The notes beneath the pieces are model-generated. The model was not told the DNA's origin. It saw nothing but the letters and a program-made list of their open reading frames with translations, and searched no databases. The translations under genes and the position numbers were made by a program. A DNA stretch of 64,000 nucleotides, from the NCBI GenBank assembly GCA_005776725.1, contig SXOO01000267.1, forward strand, positions 58,708 to 122,707, written 5' to 3'. Shown here in pieces: positions 9,847-19,770 of the stretch; within the stretch, counting starts at the first letter, position 1; the number at the start of each line of letters is the position of its first letter. This DNA is from Pseudomonadota bacterium (lineage in GTDB: Bacteria; Myxococcota_A; UBA9042; GCA-2863065).

Positions 9847-12644
9847 AGGTCCTCGAACGCCGTACCTACCGCGGTCCCAGCCTCTACGCCCACTTCGCGG
9901 TCATGCGCTACACCGTGGACCTCGGAGTCCTCGAGGAGTGGCCCAGCGCCAAGATCCCCGGCTTCGTACCGGGCCTGCTCGCCGCTGTGCCTTCGCTCCA
10001 AGAGCACACCTGCTCCGTGGGCAGCGCCGGTGGCTTCGTGCGCCGCCTCACCGAGGACGATGGGACGTGGATGGGCCACGTGTTCGAACACGTCGCGATC
10101 GAGCTCCAGAACATCGCCGGCGCGCGAGTCAGCTTCGGCAAGACGCGGTCTGCCGGCGTGCCCGGCCAGTATCACGTCGTCTTCGAGTACGACGAGGAGC
10201 GCGTCGGCGAAGAGGCGGCGACGCTCGCGCTCGACCTCATCCACCACCTGCTCCCGCCGGAGCTGTGCGAGGTGGATCCGCCGGAGCCGGGCGAGGAGCC
10301 GCTGGGCCCGTTCGACTACACGGAACGAATCAAGGACCTCATCGAGCTCGCTCAACGTCGGGCCCTCGGTCCCTCCACGGCGTCGCTGGTCAAGGCCGCG
10401 GAGGCGCGCGACATCCCATGGCTCCGGCTCAACGACCAGAGCCTCATCCAGATGGGCCACGGGAAGTACCAGAAGCGCATCCAGGCCACGGTCACCTCGG
10501 AGACGCGGCACATCGCGGTCTCGATCGCCTCCGACAAGGAAGAGACCAACCAGATCCTGGGCGACCTCGGCCTCCCCGTGCCGCGGCAGCGCACGGTGCG
10601 GAACGTCGAGGACGCGGTGCGGGCCGCCGAGCGCCTGGGCTGGCCGGTGGTGTGCAAACCGCTCGACGCCAACCACGGCCGCGGCGTCACGCTCAACCTG
10701 CGTACGCCGGAGGACCTGGCGGTCGCTTTCGAGAAGGCCAGCGAACACGCCCGCACCATCGTGATCGAGAAGTACCTCGAGGGCTTCGACCACCGCCTCC
10801 TCGTGGTCAACGGCAGGCTCGTCGCCGCGGCGAAGCGAGTCCCTGGACACGTCGTGGGCGATGGCAAGAGCACCATCGAGCAGCTCGTGGCCGTGGTGAA
10901 CTCGGACCCGCGGCGCGGCATCGGCCACGAGAAGGTGCTCACGCGCATCGAGCTCGACCACCAGGCCGGCGTGCTGATGGTGAAAGGCGGCGTCACCAAG
11001 GACACCGTGCTCCCCGAGGGCCAGGCGTTCTTCCTCCGTGCCACCGCCAACCTATCCACCGGCGGCACCGCGATCGACGTGACCGACATCATCCACCCCG
11101 ATAACCGGGAGATGGCGGTGCGGGCGGCGCGCGCGATCGGCCTCGACGTCATCGGGGTCGACTTCATCACCACAGACATCTCCAAGAGCTACCGCGAGCT
11201 CGGCGGCGGCATCTGCGAGGTCAACGCCGCGCCCGGCTTCCGCATGCACGTGGCGCCCACCGAGGGGAAACCGCGCGATGTCGCGGGGCCCGTCATCGAC
11301 ATGCTGTTCCCCCCGGGCACGCCCACCCGGATCCCCGTCGCGGCCATCACGGGCACCAACGGGAAGACCACCACGTCGCGCATGCTGGCCCACATCTTCA
11401 AGATGACCGGCAGCACGGTGGGCCTCTCCACCACGGACGGCGTCTATATCGACGGCGAGCGCACGGTGGCCGGAGACATGACCGGGCCGGTGGCCGCGCA
11501 GATGGTGCTTCGAGACCCCTCGGTGGACGTGGCAGTGCTCGAGACCGCGCGCGGCGGCCTCCTGCGCGCCGGCATGGGCTATCGGAACTGCAACGTAGGC
11601 GCCGTGCTCAACGTCTCCAGCGATCACCTCGGCCTCGGGGGCGTCAACACGCTCGCCCAGCTGGCCGAGGTGAAGCGGATCGTGGTGGAGGTGGCGCGGG
11701 ACTGCGCCGTCCTGAACGCGGACGATCCGCTGTGCCTCACAATGGCCGACCACACCGAGGCGAAGCGGATCGCGTATGTGACGCAGAACTCCCGCCACGA
11801 GCTGGTGCGGCAGCACATCCGCTCCGGCGGCCTCGCGTGCGTTCTGGAGGAGGGGATCAACGGTCACATGATCACCCTCTACGACGGCGGGACGCACCTG
11901 CCGCTCCTGTGGACGCACCTCATCCCTGCCACTCTCGAGGGCCGCGCCATGCACAATGTGCAGAACGCGATGTTCGCGGCGGTCATGGCCTACGCCATGG
12001 GGGTGAAGGTCGAGAATGTCCGCCACGGGTTGCGCACGTTCGACACCTCGTTCTTCCAGGCCCCCGGCCGACTCAACGTCTTCGACGACCACCCGTTCAA
12101 GGTGATCCTCGACTACGGGCACAACCCCGCCGCGGTACGCGCGATGGCCGACCTGGTCGGCCGACTCAAGGTCTCGGGCCGCCGCATCGCGGTGATCACG
12201 GCGCCGGGCGACCGACGCAACGAAGACATCCTCGAGATCGCGCGGACCGCGGCCGGCGCTTTCGACCACCTGATCCTGAAGCGCGACGACGACGCCCGAG
12301 GGCGGGGCCCCGACGAGGTGCCGCGCCTCATGGAGGCCGAGGCGCTGGCGAAGGGGCTCGCGCGCGACGCCGTGGAGGTGATCGTGGACGAGGTGAGCGC
12401 GGTGGACGCGGGCCTGCGCATGGCGCGGCGCGGGGATCTTCTCGTAGTCTTCGGGGACACGATCTCGCGGTGCTGGAAGCAGGTGATCTACTTCAAGCCC
12501 GAGAACCCCGGGGAGCCGCCCGCGGCGCCCCCAGAGTCGGCGCCCGTCACCGACGAGACACGAGACATCGACTCGCTGGTGCAGAGCGCCACGGTGGTCG
12601 CCGACGAACGCGGGGTCCGGCTGGCGCGCAAGTCCGAGGACTGA
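9843..12644 (+). CDS. cphA: Cyanophycin synthetase
   Basis: N-terminal CphA domain, ATP-grasp, and Mur-ligase-like P-loop AAITGTNGKTTTSRML; ATGA overlap with cphB. Confidence 0.93.
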   Translation: MKVLERRTYRGPSLYAHFAVMRYTVDLGVLEEWPSAKIPGFVPGLLAAVPSLQEHTCSVGSAGGFVRRLTEDDGTWMGHVFEHVAIELQNIAGARVSFGKTRSAGVPGQYHVVFEYDEERVGEEAATLALDLIHHLLPPELCEVDPPEPGEEPLGPFDYTERIKDLIELAQRRALGPSTASLVKAAEARDIPWLRLNDQSLIQMGHGKYQKRIQATVTSETRHIAVSIASDKEETNQILGDLGLPVPRQRTVRNVEDAVRAAERLGWPVVCKPLDANHGRGVTLNLRTPEDLAVAFEKASEHARTIVIEKYLEGFDHRLLVVNGRLVAAAKRVPGHVVGDGKSTIEQLVAVVNSDPRRGIGHEKVLTRIELDHQAGVLMVKGGVTKDTVLPEGQAFFLRATANLSTGGTAIDVTDIIHPDNREMAVRAARAIGLDVIGVDFITTDISKSYRELGGGICEVNAAPGFRMHVAPTEGKPRDVAGPVIDMLFPPGTPTRIPVAAITGTNGKTTTSRMLAHIFKMTGSTVGLSTTDGVYIDGERTVAGDMTGPVAAQMVLRDPSVDVAVLETARGGLLRAGMGYRNCNVGAVLNVSSDHLGLGGVNTLAQLAEVKRIVVEVARDCAVLNADDPLCLTMADHTEAKRIAYVTQNSRHELVRQHIRSGGLACVLEEGINGHMITLYDGGTHLPLLWTHLIPATLEGRAMHNVQNAMFAAVMAYAMGVKVENVRHGLRTFDTSFFQAPGRLNVFDDHPFKVILDYGHNPAAVRAMADLVGRLKVSGRRIAVITAPGDRRNEDILEIARTAAGAFDHLILKRDDDARGRGPDEVPRLMEAEALAKGLARDAVEVIVDEVSAVDAGLRMARRGDLLVVFGDTISRCWKQVIYFKPENPGEPPAAPPESAPVTDETRDIDSLVQSATVVADERGVRLARKSED

Positions 12645-12787
12645 GCCAGACCTCGACGACGACGGCGGCGCCGGGCGGGTCCACGCCGTGGACGAACTGC
12701 GCCGGCGGAGTGGATCAGCCCGTTGACAGCCCGGTACGTCCGCCCCACCATCGGGGCGCCAATCTCAGCATTTTTTTGGGAGCCCAC

Positions 12788-14722
12788 ATGACCGCAGATC
12801 ACTCGACGCGTCCCGGCCACGACACACACGGGGAGGTCGCGCTGGACGACGCCGACATCGACCCCCGCGCTCCGTTCACACGCCGCACCTTCCTGGCCGG
12901 CGCCACCGCCGCGGCCGCCGCGGCCACGATCGCGGGCCCGGCGCAGGCCGCTGGCGTGGACCCGGTCCACAGTGGGTCCGTCCTGCGGATCCACCCGGCG
13001 ATTGGGGTCACGCGAGTCGGCAACGCCGACGCTGCACAGTTCTTCGTGGGCCCGGAGGTCCCCGGGTACGGCCCGCTGTATGACGGCGTCGGGACGGCCG
13101 TGCCGGGCTACAAGACGGCGGATGGCAAGGTCAAGCGCCAGGCGGCGCGCTTCCGCGTGTGGGAGTACCACGTGGTGGGCGGCAAGCTCACGCCGAAGCG
13201 CGAGGTCACGCTCGGGACCGAGGGTGTGGCGAGCATCCATTGGACCGTGCACGTCGCGAACAAGAAGGCCTCGTTCCACGGCTTCGAGGGCGGTCAGGGC
13301 GAGTCGAGCCCGCCGGCGGCCCTTCGTAATCCAGGGGTGACGGACCCGAACGTCCGAAAGCAGACGCTGGAGATCGACTTCGGGCCACGCAGCATCGCCG
13401 GTGCGAATCAGGCGCCCGTTCCGTTCACGCCGGGCACGGCCGGCAGCTACCCCAAGACCGTTCCGCTCACCGTGGGCGGGGCGCCCGTCATCGACTCGCT
13501 CGGCGAGCTGCGTACGGACGGCGCGGGCCGCCTCGTGGTGGTGCCTGCGCAAGGCAAGGCGGCCTTCAACACCGCCACGCAGCCTCCCATGCCCCACTGG
13601 GCCAACAACAACGGCTGGTTCGACGACGTCGCGGACGGCCCCGTGACCGCCGTCGTAACCTTGGCCGGGGGGCAGAGCGTCCAGATGGACCCCGCCGGCG
13701 AGGCGTGGGTGCTCGGCGGGCCGCCCGACTTCGCCCCGGGCGTCCCGGGGTCGATCACCGGCTACGACCTGTTCCTGGACATGGCCGTGCGCCAGCTCGA
13801 CCTCCCCCCGGACCACGCGTTCTATGCGCCGGGTGGCCTCCTCTACGACATCGCGCGGCTGAAGGCCGACTACAAGCCGGGGCAGCCCTACGAGTTCCCC
13901 ACCTTCACGCCGAGCTTCGCCGAGCACATCCAGCCGATCCTCGTGGCCGCCTACAACCTCTGGTACGTAAACGGCCTGGTCACCGCGAAGCACAACTCGC
14001 TCATCAACACGAACCTCGGAAGCACCAGCTCCAAGTACGCCAGTGCTCGGAAGCGAGTACTGAGCTACATGCGTGCGCCACTGGGGGTCACAGGGACCAC
14101 GGGCCCCCGGACCATGCCGAAGATGCTGGGCGACGATCCCTACATCGGGAATCTGCCGGACGCGGTGAAGAACCTGGCGCTCACGCACGTGCAGTATGGA
14201 CTGCTGCGCCGCTGGGCCGATGGCAACTTCGTGGCGAACACCGCAAGCGACGTCCCGCCCGTCATCACGCCGCACGGGCTGGATCGCGCCGCGCTCGAGA
14301 ACACTGTCGGGGGCGCGTTCTTCCCGGGCATCGAGTACGGCTGGCAGCTCCGGAACCCGGCGCTGCACGCCGAGCCGTTCCGGCTCGACGTATATGCGTA
14401 CAGCGCCTATCCCGGCGAGGCCGACAAGCCCATCGGCCCCGGCCACTTCTCGCGCCAGATGGCCGTGCCGTGGCAGGCCGACTTCAATGACTGCCGCAAC
14501 GAGGGCAACTACGCCTGGTGGCCGGCACAGCGCCCGGCCCATGCCCTCCCGTCCACGACGGCGACGAAGCGCCTCGACTGGGCCCGCCCGACCACGCGGT
14601 TCGCGGCCGGCAACCTCGAGAGCACGCACGAGGACATGGTCGTCAACTGGTGGAAGTTCGGCTTCGTTCTCGAAGAGGGGAACCTGTTCGTCGAGAAGGA
14701 GCGCGCAGCCCAGATCAAGTGA
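12788..14722 (+). CDS. LodA/CTQ-dependent amino-acid oxidase-like protein with Tat signal
   Basis: FTRRTFLAGATAAAAAATIAGPAQA Tat leader; VLRIHPAIGVTRVGNAD and PWQADFNDCRNEGNYAWWPAQRP typical of LodA; only one Cys in the protein. Confidence 0.85.
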   Translation: MTADHSTRPGHDTHGEVALDDADIDPRAPFTRRTFLAGATAAAAAATIAGPAQAAGVDPVHSGSVLRIHPAIGVTRVGNADAAQFFVGPEVPGYGPLYDGVGTAVPGYKTADGKVKRQAARFRVWEYHVVGGKLTPKREVTLGTEGVASIHWTVHVANKKASFHGFEGGQGESSPPAALRNPGVTDPNVRKQTLEIDFGPRSIAGANQAPVPFTPGTAGSYPKTVPLTVGGAPVIDSLGELRTDGAGRLVVVPAQGKAAFNTATQPPMPHWANNNGWFDDVADGPVTAVVTLAGGQSVQMDPAGEAWVLGGPPDFAPGVPGSITGYDLFLDMAVRQLDLPPDHAFYAPGGLLYDIARLKADYKPGQPYEFPTFTPSFAEHIQPILVAAYNLWYVNGLVTAKHNSLINTNLGSTSSKYASARKRVLSYMRAPLGVTGTTGPRTMPKMLGDDPYIGNLPDAVKNLALTHVQYGLLRRWADGNFVANTASDVPPVITPHGLDRAALENTVGGAFFPGIEYGWQLRNPALHAEPFRLDVYAYSAYPGEADKPIGPGHFSRQMAVPWQADFNDCRNEGNYAWWPAQRPAHALPSTTATKRLDWARPTTRFAAGNLESTHEDMVVNWWKFGFVLEEGNLFVEKERAAQIK

Positions 14723-16059
14723 GCGTAGGGCGCGTCGCCGCACCGGCTCACTTCGACGCCGCCGTACTCGGCGGCGGTCCCGCGGGGATCGCCGCCGCCG
14801 TCACCCTCCGACGAGCGGGCCTGCGGGTCACGCTGCTCGAGCGGGCGCCACTCCACACACCGCGTGTGGGCGAGTCGCTGAGCCCCGAGGTACGGCCGCT
14901 CCTGGAACAGCTCGGGGCGTGGGACGCCGTCAGGGCGTTCGTCGAGGGAGCGCCAGAGTTCACGCTGGTGCGCTCCGCTTGGGGGGCCGCAGAGCTCCTG
15001 GAGAGACCGTCGGTTCTTCACCCGCTCGGGGCGGGGTGGCACGTCGATCGCGTGGCGGTGGACAGCGCGCTCACCGCCTGGTGTCGGGATCAAGGCGTGG
15101 AGGTGCGAACGGGCGACGGGCGCTGGTTCGCTCGATCGCCGGATGCCGCGCGCTCGATCGAGGTCGGCGCCCGGGGAGGGGCCTCGCTCCGCGTCGGCTC
15201 GGTGGTCGACGCGACCGGCCGGGGCGCCACCGGCACCAGCGCCGTTCGCAGCGTCCCCTGGCTAGCGCACGACCGGCAGGTCGCGCTCCTGGGGCTCTTC
15301 GAGGGTTCTGGCAGCACGCCGGCCGGGCCCGGGCTGGTCCTCGAGGCCCACCCGCAGGGCTTCTGGTACACCGCGCCGCTCAGCGAGGACCGCCTCGTCG
15401 CGGTGTTCGTAACCGACGCCGACCTGCTTCCATCCCTGGGACAGGGGCCCGCGGTCCGCTTTCGGCGCGCGCTCGGCGACGCCAGCCACACTCGGGCGCG
15501 CCTCGCTGGGCGGCACCTCGCCGGCAAGGTTCAGGGATTCCGCTCCGAGAGCGGCCGCTTACCGGTCGCCGCGGGCCCAGGATGGCGGGCCGTGGGGGAC
15601 GCTGCCATGTCTACGGACCCGCTCGGTGGGATGGGGGTCACACGCGGGCTGACCAGCGGCCTCGCAGTGCTCGCGACTCCCTCCGCCGCGGCGGCCGAGG
15701 TGTTCTCGGACTACCTCGACCAGCGCACGAGGGTCTACTGGCAGGAGCCTCGGTGGCCACGCTCCGCGTTCTGGGCGCGCCGGCGCCCGTGCGCGCCACG
15801 GACGGACGAGACGCTCGATTGGCGGTCCGTCGCCGTCGAGCTACCACCCGACGCGGTGCTGCGTTGGCGTGGCCCGGCGGAGCCCGCGGCCGAGGCTTGG
15901 CTGTCACCGGCGGCGCTCGCCGCCCTCGAGGCGCTGGGCGAGGCGGCGGCGCAGACCTGTGTGCGCGCGGTCAACGAGGCGGCGCCGATGAGCGCGCGGC
16001 GAGTCGTCGTGGCCCTGCAGTGGCTGCTGGCGGCTGGAATCATGGAGGAGCGCGCATGA
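14719..16059 (+). CDS. LodB-like FAD-dependent oxidoreductase (CTQ maturation flavoprotein candidate)
   Basis: FDAAVLGGGPAGIAAAVTLRRAGLRVTLLERA Rossmann motif; GTGA overlap with the LodA-like gene. Confidence 0.8.
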   Translation: MSVGRVAAPAHFDAAVLGGGPAGIAAAVTLRRAGLRVTLLERAPLHTPRVGESLSPEVRPLLEQLGAWDAVRAFVEGAPEFTLVRSAWGAAELLERPSVLHPLGAGWHVDRVAVDSALTAWCRDQGVEVRTGDGRWFARSPDAARSIEVGARGGASLRVGSVVDATGRGATGTSAVRSVPWLAHDRQVALLGLFEGSGSTPAGPGLVLEAHPQGFWYTAPLSEDRLVAVFVTDADLLPSLGQGPAVRFRRALGDASHTRARLAGRHLAGKVQGFRSESGRLPVAAGPGWRAVGDAAMSTDPLGGMGVTRGLTSGLAVLATPSAAAAEVFSDYLDQRTRVYWQEPRWPRSAFWARRRPCAPRTDETLDWRSVAVELPPDAVLRWRGPAEPAAEAWLSPAALAALEALGEAAAQTCVRAVNEAAPMSARRVVVALQWLLAAGIMEERA

Positions 16060-16090
16060 CGCGCTCGGGCGCCGTGGTCCTTCCTGGAGG

Positions 16091-16429
16091 ATGAACTGGA
16101 GCGGCGTGGCGCTGAAACTTGGTCCGCGCCGACTACGTGCCCTGCCGCGCCTGAGTCGGCGCGTGCGTCAGCGCCGCACGCTCGGGATCGTCGACGGGGC
16201 TACGTTCCGACGACGCGGGGTCGGCGGGGGAGCTCTCTCCTCGGGAGCGCCCCCCGGATCCCCGGGCGCCTGGGCTGAGAGTCCGGCCGCACTTGGGGCG
16301 CCGTCGCCGTTAGGGGCGACCTGCTGCGGCGCCGACGCTTCCTCGTCCCTCGGGCCTTCGCCGCGCCCGATGAGCGCCTTCATGAAGCTGCGGCGGTTCT
16401 GCTCTCGAGACCGGTCCTGGACCATGTGA
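16091..16429 (+). CDS. Small basic hypothetical ORF (uncertain)
   Basis: ATG overlaps the stop of a 12-codon mini-ORF (16056-16094) that itself overlaps the LodB-like stop; no homology recognised. Confidence 0.25.
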   Translation: MNWSGVALKLGPRRLRALPRLSRRVRQRRTLGIVDGATFRRRGVGGGALSSGAPPGSPGAWAESPAALGAPSPLGATCCGADASSSLGPSPRPMSAFMKLRRFCSRDRSWTM

Positions 16430-16751
16430 CGACCCCCGGCTTACGGCGTCAAGCACTGCGCTCCCGGCGTGCGACCGAAGAGGCCGTCGGAGCATACGCG
16501 AGGGGCGGGGCACCACAACGGCGGCGCAGCTCGCCCGCGCGCCACGGAAGGTGGGGCTGGGTCCGCGCCCGCCATGGGACCGCGCTGATCGCTGGCCGCG
16601 GCGTCGCGGCACGCTCGGGGCATGAGAGCGGGCAGGTGGCTCGCAGAGTCGGGCACCCGGAGCGCGGCGTACGCCGGCTGTCCGGGCCGTCCGGGTGGCA
16701 GCGAGGGCGGCGCCTTGCTCCGCTCGTAGCGCCGCCCTAAGCTCGTCGACC

Positions 16752-19733
16752 ATGCCCAACCTCGCGCTCGCTACCCACCCTCGGCGAGGCAGAGATCGCG
16801 CTGCAGCACTGCGGCGCATAGCCGCCGGGGTTGTCCTGGCGGTGGGCGCGGCGTGCTCCGATACCGTGCAGGTGGTGGAACCGGAGGCCGTGGCTGACAG
16901 CCACGCCGAGCCGTCGCCGGATACGCCGCCTCCCGTCGACGAAGGCGCAGCCGCCGACCTCCCAGAGCCCCTCGACGTCCAGCCACCCGACACCCTCCTC
17001 CCAGCAGACGTGCCGGCCGCTCCGGACCTGCCGGCGTGCCGCGACCTCGCCGAGGCGCGCGCGGAGCCCGAGACCGCGTGTGGCCTCGCGCCCGCGGCGC
17101 CGACGGCCCTCGTCTGCGGCGACGTGACGGTGACCCCGGCGGCTTTCGGTCAGGTCCTGCGGCTCCGCCACGCAGGGCCGGCTCCCGAGCCGAGCGCGCC
17201 GACCGGCGCGGTGGTGGTGGAAGAGAGCGCTCTCGGTGTTGGCGTCGCTTGCGACGGGACGATGGTTGTATGCACCACGGCGCTCATCGCCGAGCTCCAC
17301 CCGTGCCGCGTCGTGGTCCGTGACGACACGAAGGTGCTGGTAGACGCCGCGATCGGGCCCGACCCGAAGAAGCTCCACCGGGGAGCGTCCCCCACCCGGC
17401 GCCTCTACGGCCTCGGCCCGAAGACCGGCCCCCTGGACCGCAGCGGGCGCAAGTACTCGCTCTGGAACACCGACGCCTATGACAGCGCCTTCGGCGGCTA
17501 CGCGCCGGCCGCCGACCCGCTGTATCAGTCGATCCCGTTCCTGCTCGTAGCCGACGGGGCGCGAGCGCACGGCCACTTCATCGACAACGCGTGGCGACAG
17601 ACGTGGGACCTCACGGACGGCTGGCACGTGACCGTGGCCGGCGGGGTCATCGACGAATACATCGTCCCCGGGCCATCGGTCGCCGACGCCGTGAACGCCT
17701 ACACCGCGCTCACCGGCCGCCCTGCCCTGCCCCCGCGGTGGGCGCTGGGCTATCACCAATCCCGCTGGGGTATCCCGGACGAGGCCGTGTTCCGCGCCCT
17801 GGCCGACCGGATGCGCAGCGAACAGATCCCCTGCGACAGCCTGTGGTTCGACATCCAGAAGCTCCGCGGCTTCCGCTCGTTCACCTGGGACCCGGTCACG
17901 TTCCCGGCGCCCGACGCGCTCCTCGCGCAGCTCCACGCCCAGGGCTTCCGCTCGGTAGCGATCGTAGACCCCGGGATCGCCGTGGACCCGGCGTGGGACA
18001 TCTACAGCGAGGGGCTGGCCGCCGGACACTTCCTTGGGGACCCTTACGTCGGTGCGGTCTGGCCCGGCCCCTCGGTGTTCCCCGACTTCACGTCCGCGAA
18101 GACACAGGAGTGGTGGGCGGGCTTGGTCCCCCGCGAGACGGCGTTGGGGATCGACGGGCTCTGGATCGACATGAACGAGCCGTCGGACTTCACCCCGGGC
18201 CAGGGCGGCACCGTGCCCGACAGCCTCCCCGTCGCCGCCGGTGGCACCATGGCCGGTGCGCACAACCTCTATGCGCTCCGAGAGGCCGAGGCCACCCGGC
18301 GTGGGCTCAGCGAGGCCTATCCTGAGAGGCGCCCCTTCCTGCTGACGCGCGCGGGGTACGCTGGCATCCAGCGCGCCGCCATGGCGTGGACCGGCGACGC
18401 GCCGTCGCGCGCGGACGTGCTCCGCGACTCCGTCCCGATGCTCCTCGGGATGGGCCTCTCGGGGACACCCTTCGTCGGTACGGACGTCGGGGGGTACTCC
18501 GGGAGCAGCGATCCCCGGCTCTTCGTCCGGTGGATGGCGCTCGGCTCCGTCAGCCCGTTCTTCCGCGCGCACGCCGAACGCACCGCGCCGCCGTCGATGC
18601 CCTGGGACTTCGGGACCGAGGCCCGGGACGCGAGCCGGGCGCTGATCCAGGCGCGGTATCGCCTCCTGCCTACGTGGTACAGCCTCGCCCACGAGGCGCA
18701 TCGGACCGGGGCGCCGCTGCTGCGCCCCGTCTTCTGGCACCACCCGGAGCTCGTCGTGCCCGACGACCAGTACCTCGTGGGCGAGCGCTTGCTCGTGGCG
18801 CCTTTCCTGGATCCGGCCGTGGAGACGCGCAGCGTGGTCTTCCCGCCGGGTCGCTGGTTCGATGTCGGGTCGGGGGCGGCCGTGGACGGCCCCACCACAC
18901 TCACGGTCTCAGGTCGCCTCGCCGCTCTGCCCATGTGGGCGCAGACCGGCGCGGTGGTGGCGCGGGGACCGCTGGCGCATACCACCGATGCGGCGCCTGG
19001 GCCGCTGGAGCTGGCCGTGTACGGAGGCGTCGAGTCGTCGCCGCCGGCCACGACGCGGCTCACCGAGGACGCGGGCGACGGGCCGCCCGGGGCCCCCACG
19101 CGTACCCTGGAGCTGACGGTGGAGCGCGCCGCCGGCACGCTGCGGCTCTCGGCCACACCGTCCGGGGACTACTCGCCGGCGCCGAGGCGCCTCGTGCTCC
19201 GCTTCCAGCGCGTGGATTCGGCGCCCGTGGCCGTGTCGCTCGACGGCACGCCGGTGCCTGCCGCGCCGGACGCCACGGCGGAGCCGGGCTGGTCGTGGGA
19301 CCCGCACGAGCTCTCTGTGGTGGTGTCATTCGATGAGCCGGTGGGGGCGTGGCTCGTGGAGCTGTCCGGTGTCGTGGAGGTGTCGACCCTGGCTCCCGAC
19401 GTGTCCGTGCCGCTCGAGGTGCGTGTGCCAGAGGGCACCACGGGCGTGGTGCACGTGGCCACCTCTGCGAACGGCTGGACCCACCAGCCGCTGGCGTGGG
19501 TGGGTCCAGGCCGCGCGGCCGGAAGGGTGCTCGTGCCCCGCGGGAGGTGGTTCGAATACAAGTTCACGAGGGGCGGCTGGGAGACCGTGGAGAAGTGGCC
19601 TGGCTGCGCGGAAGCCACCAACCGCTACGCGTACGGCTCGGCGCACCCGGAGCACCTCACGCTCGGAGAGGCGGCGCTCACGGACCCCGGGAAGAGCAAC
19701 GAGGTCTACGCCTGGGCCGACGCCTGCCCGTAG
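16752..19733 (+). CDS. Glycoside hydrolase family 31 (alpha-glucosidase/xylosidase) lipoprotein with C-terminal starch-binding-like domain
   Basis: AAGVVLAVGAACSD lipobox; GLWIDMNEPSDF GH31 nucleophile motif; C-term VPEGTTGVVHVATSANGW...RGRWFEYKFTRGGWETVEK. Confidence 0.9.
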   Translation: MPNLALATHPRRGRDRAAALRRIAAGVVLAVGAACSDTVQVVEPEAVADSHAEPSPDTPPPVDEGAAADLPEPLDVQPPDTLLPADVPAAPDLPACRDLAEARAEPETACGLAPAAPTALVCGDVTVTPAAFGQVLRLRHAGPAPEPSAPTGAVVVEESALGVGVACDGTMVVCTTALIAELHPCRVVVRDDTKVLVDAAIGPDPKKLHRGASPTRRLYGLGPKTGPLDRSGRKYSLWNTDAYDSAFGGYAPAADPLYQSIPFLLVADGARAHGHFIDNAWRQTWDLTDGWHVTVAGGVIDEYIVPGPSVADAVNAYTALTGRPALPPRWALGYHQSRWGIPDEAVFRALADRMRSEQIPCDSLWFDIQKLRGFRSFTWDPVTFPAPDALLAQLHAQGFRSVAIVDPGIAVDPAWDIYSEGLAAGHFLGDPYVGAVWPGPSVFPDFTSAKTQEWWAGLVPRETALGIDGLWIDMNEPSDFTPGQGGTVPDSLPVAAGGTMAGAHNLYALREAEATRRGLSEAYPERRPFLLTRAGYAGIQRAAMAWTGDAPSRADVLRDSVPMLLGMGLSGTPFVGTDVGGYSGSSDPRLFVRWMALGSVSPFFRAHAERTAPPSMPWDFGTEARDASRALIQARYRLLPTWYSLAHEAHRTGAPLLRPVFWHHPELVVPDDQYLVGERLLVAPFLDPAVETRSVVFPPGRWFDVGSGAAVDGPTTLTVSGRLAALPMWAQTGAVVARGPLAHTTDAAPGPLELAVYGGVESSPPATTRLTEDAGDGPPGAPTRTLELTVERAAGTLRLSATPSGDYSPAPRRLVLRFQRVDSAPVAVSLDGTPVPAAPDATAEPGWSWDPHELSVVVSFDEPVGAWLVELSGVVEVSTLAPDVSVPLEVRVPEGTTGVVHVATSANGWTHQPLAWVGPGRAAGRVLVPRGRWFEYKFTRGGWETVEKWPGCAEATNRYAYGSAHPEHLTLGEAALTDPGKSNEVYAWADACP

Positions 19734-19770
19734 GGGCCAGGGCGTCGGCGAACACAGGGCAGCCCGTCCC

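Noticed and set aside
11732-12787. Upstream extension of the LodA-like ORF
   Set aside because: Out-of-frame reading of cphA; Tat-signal start at 12788 is clear
16310-16993. 227-aa minus ORF upstream of the GH31 gene
   Set aside because: No motif, Arg/Ala/Ser-rich; likely spurious
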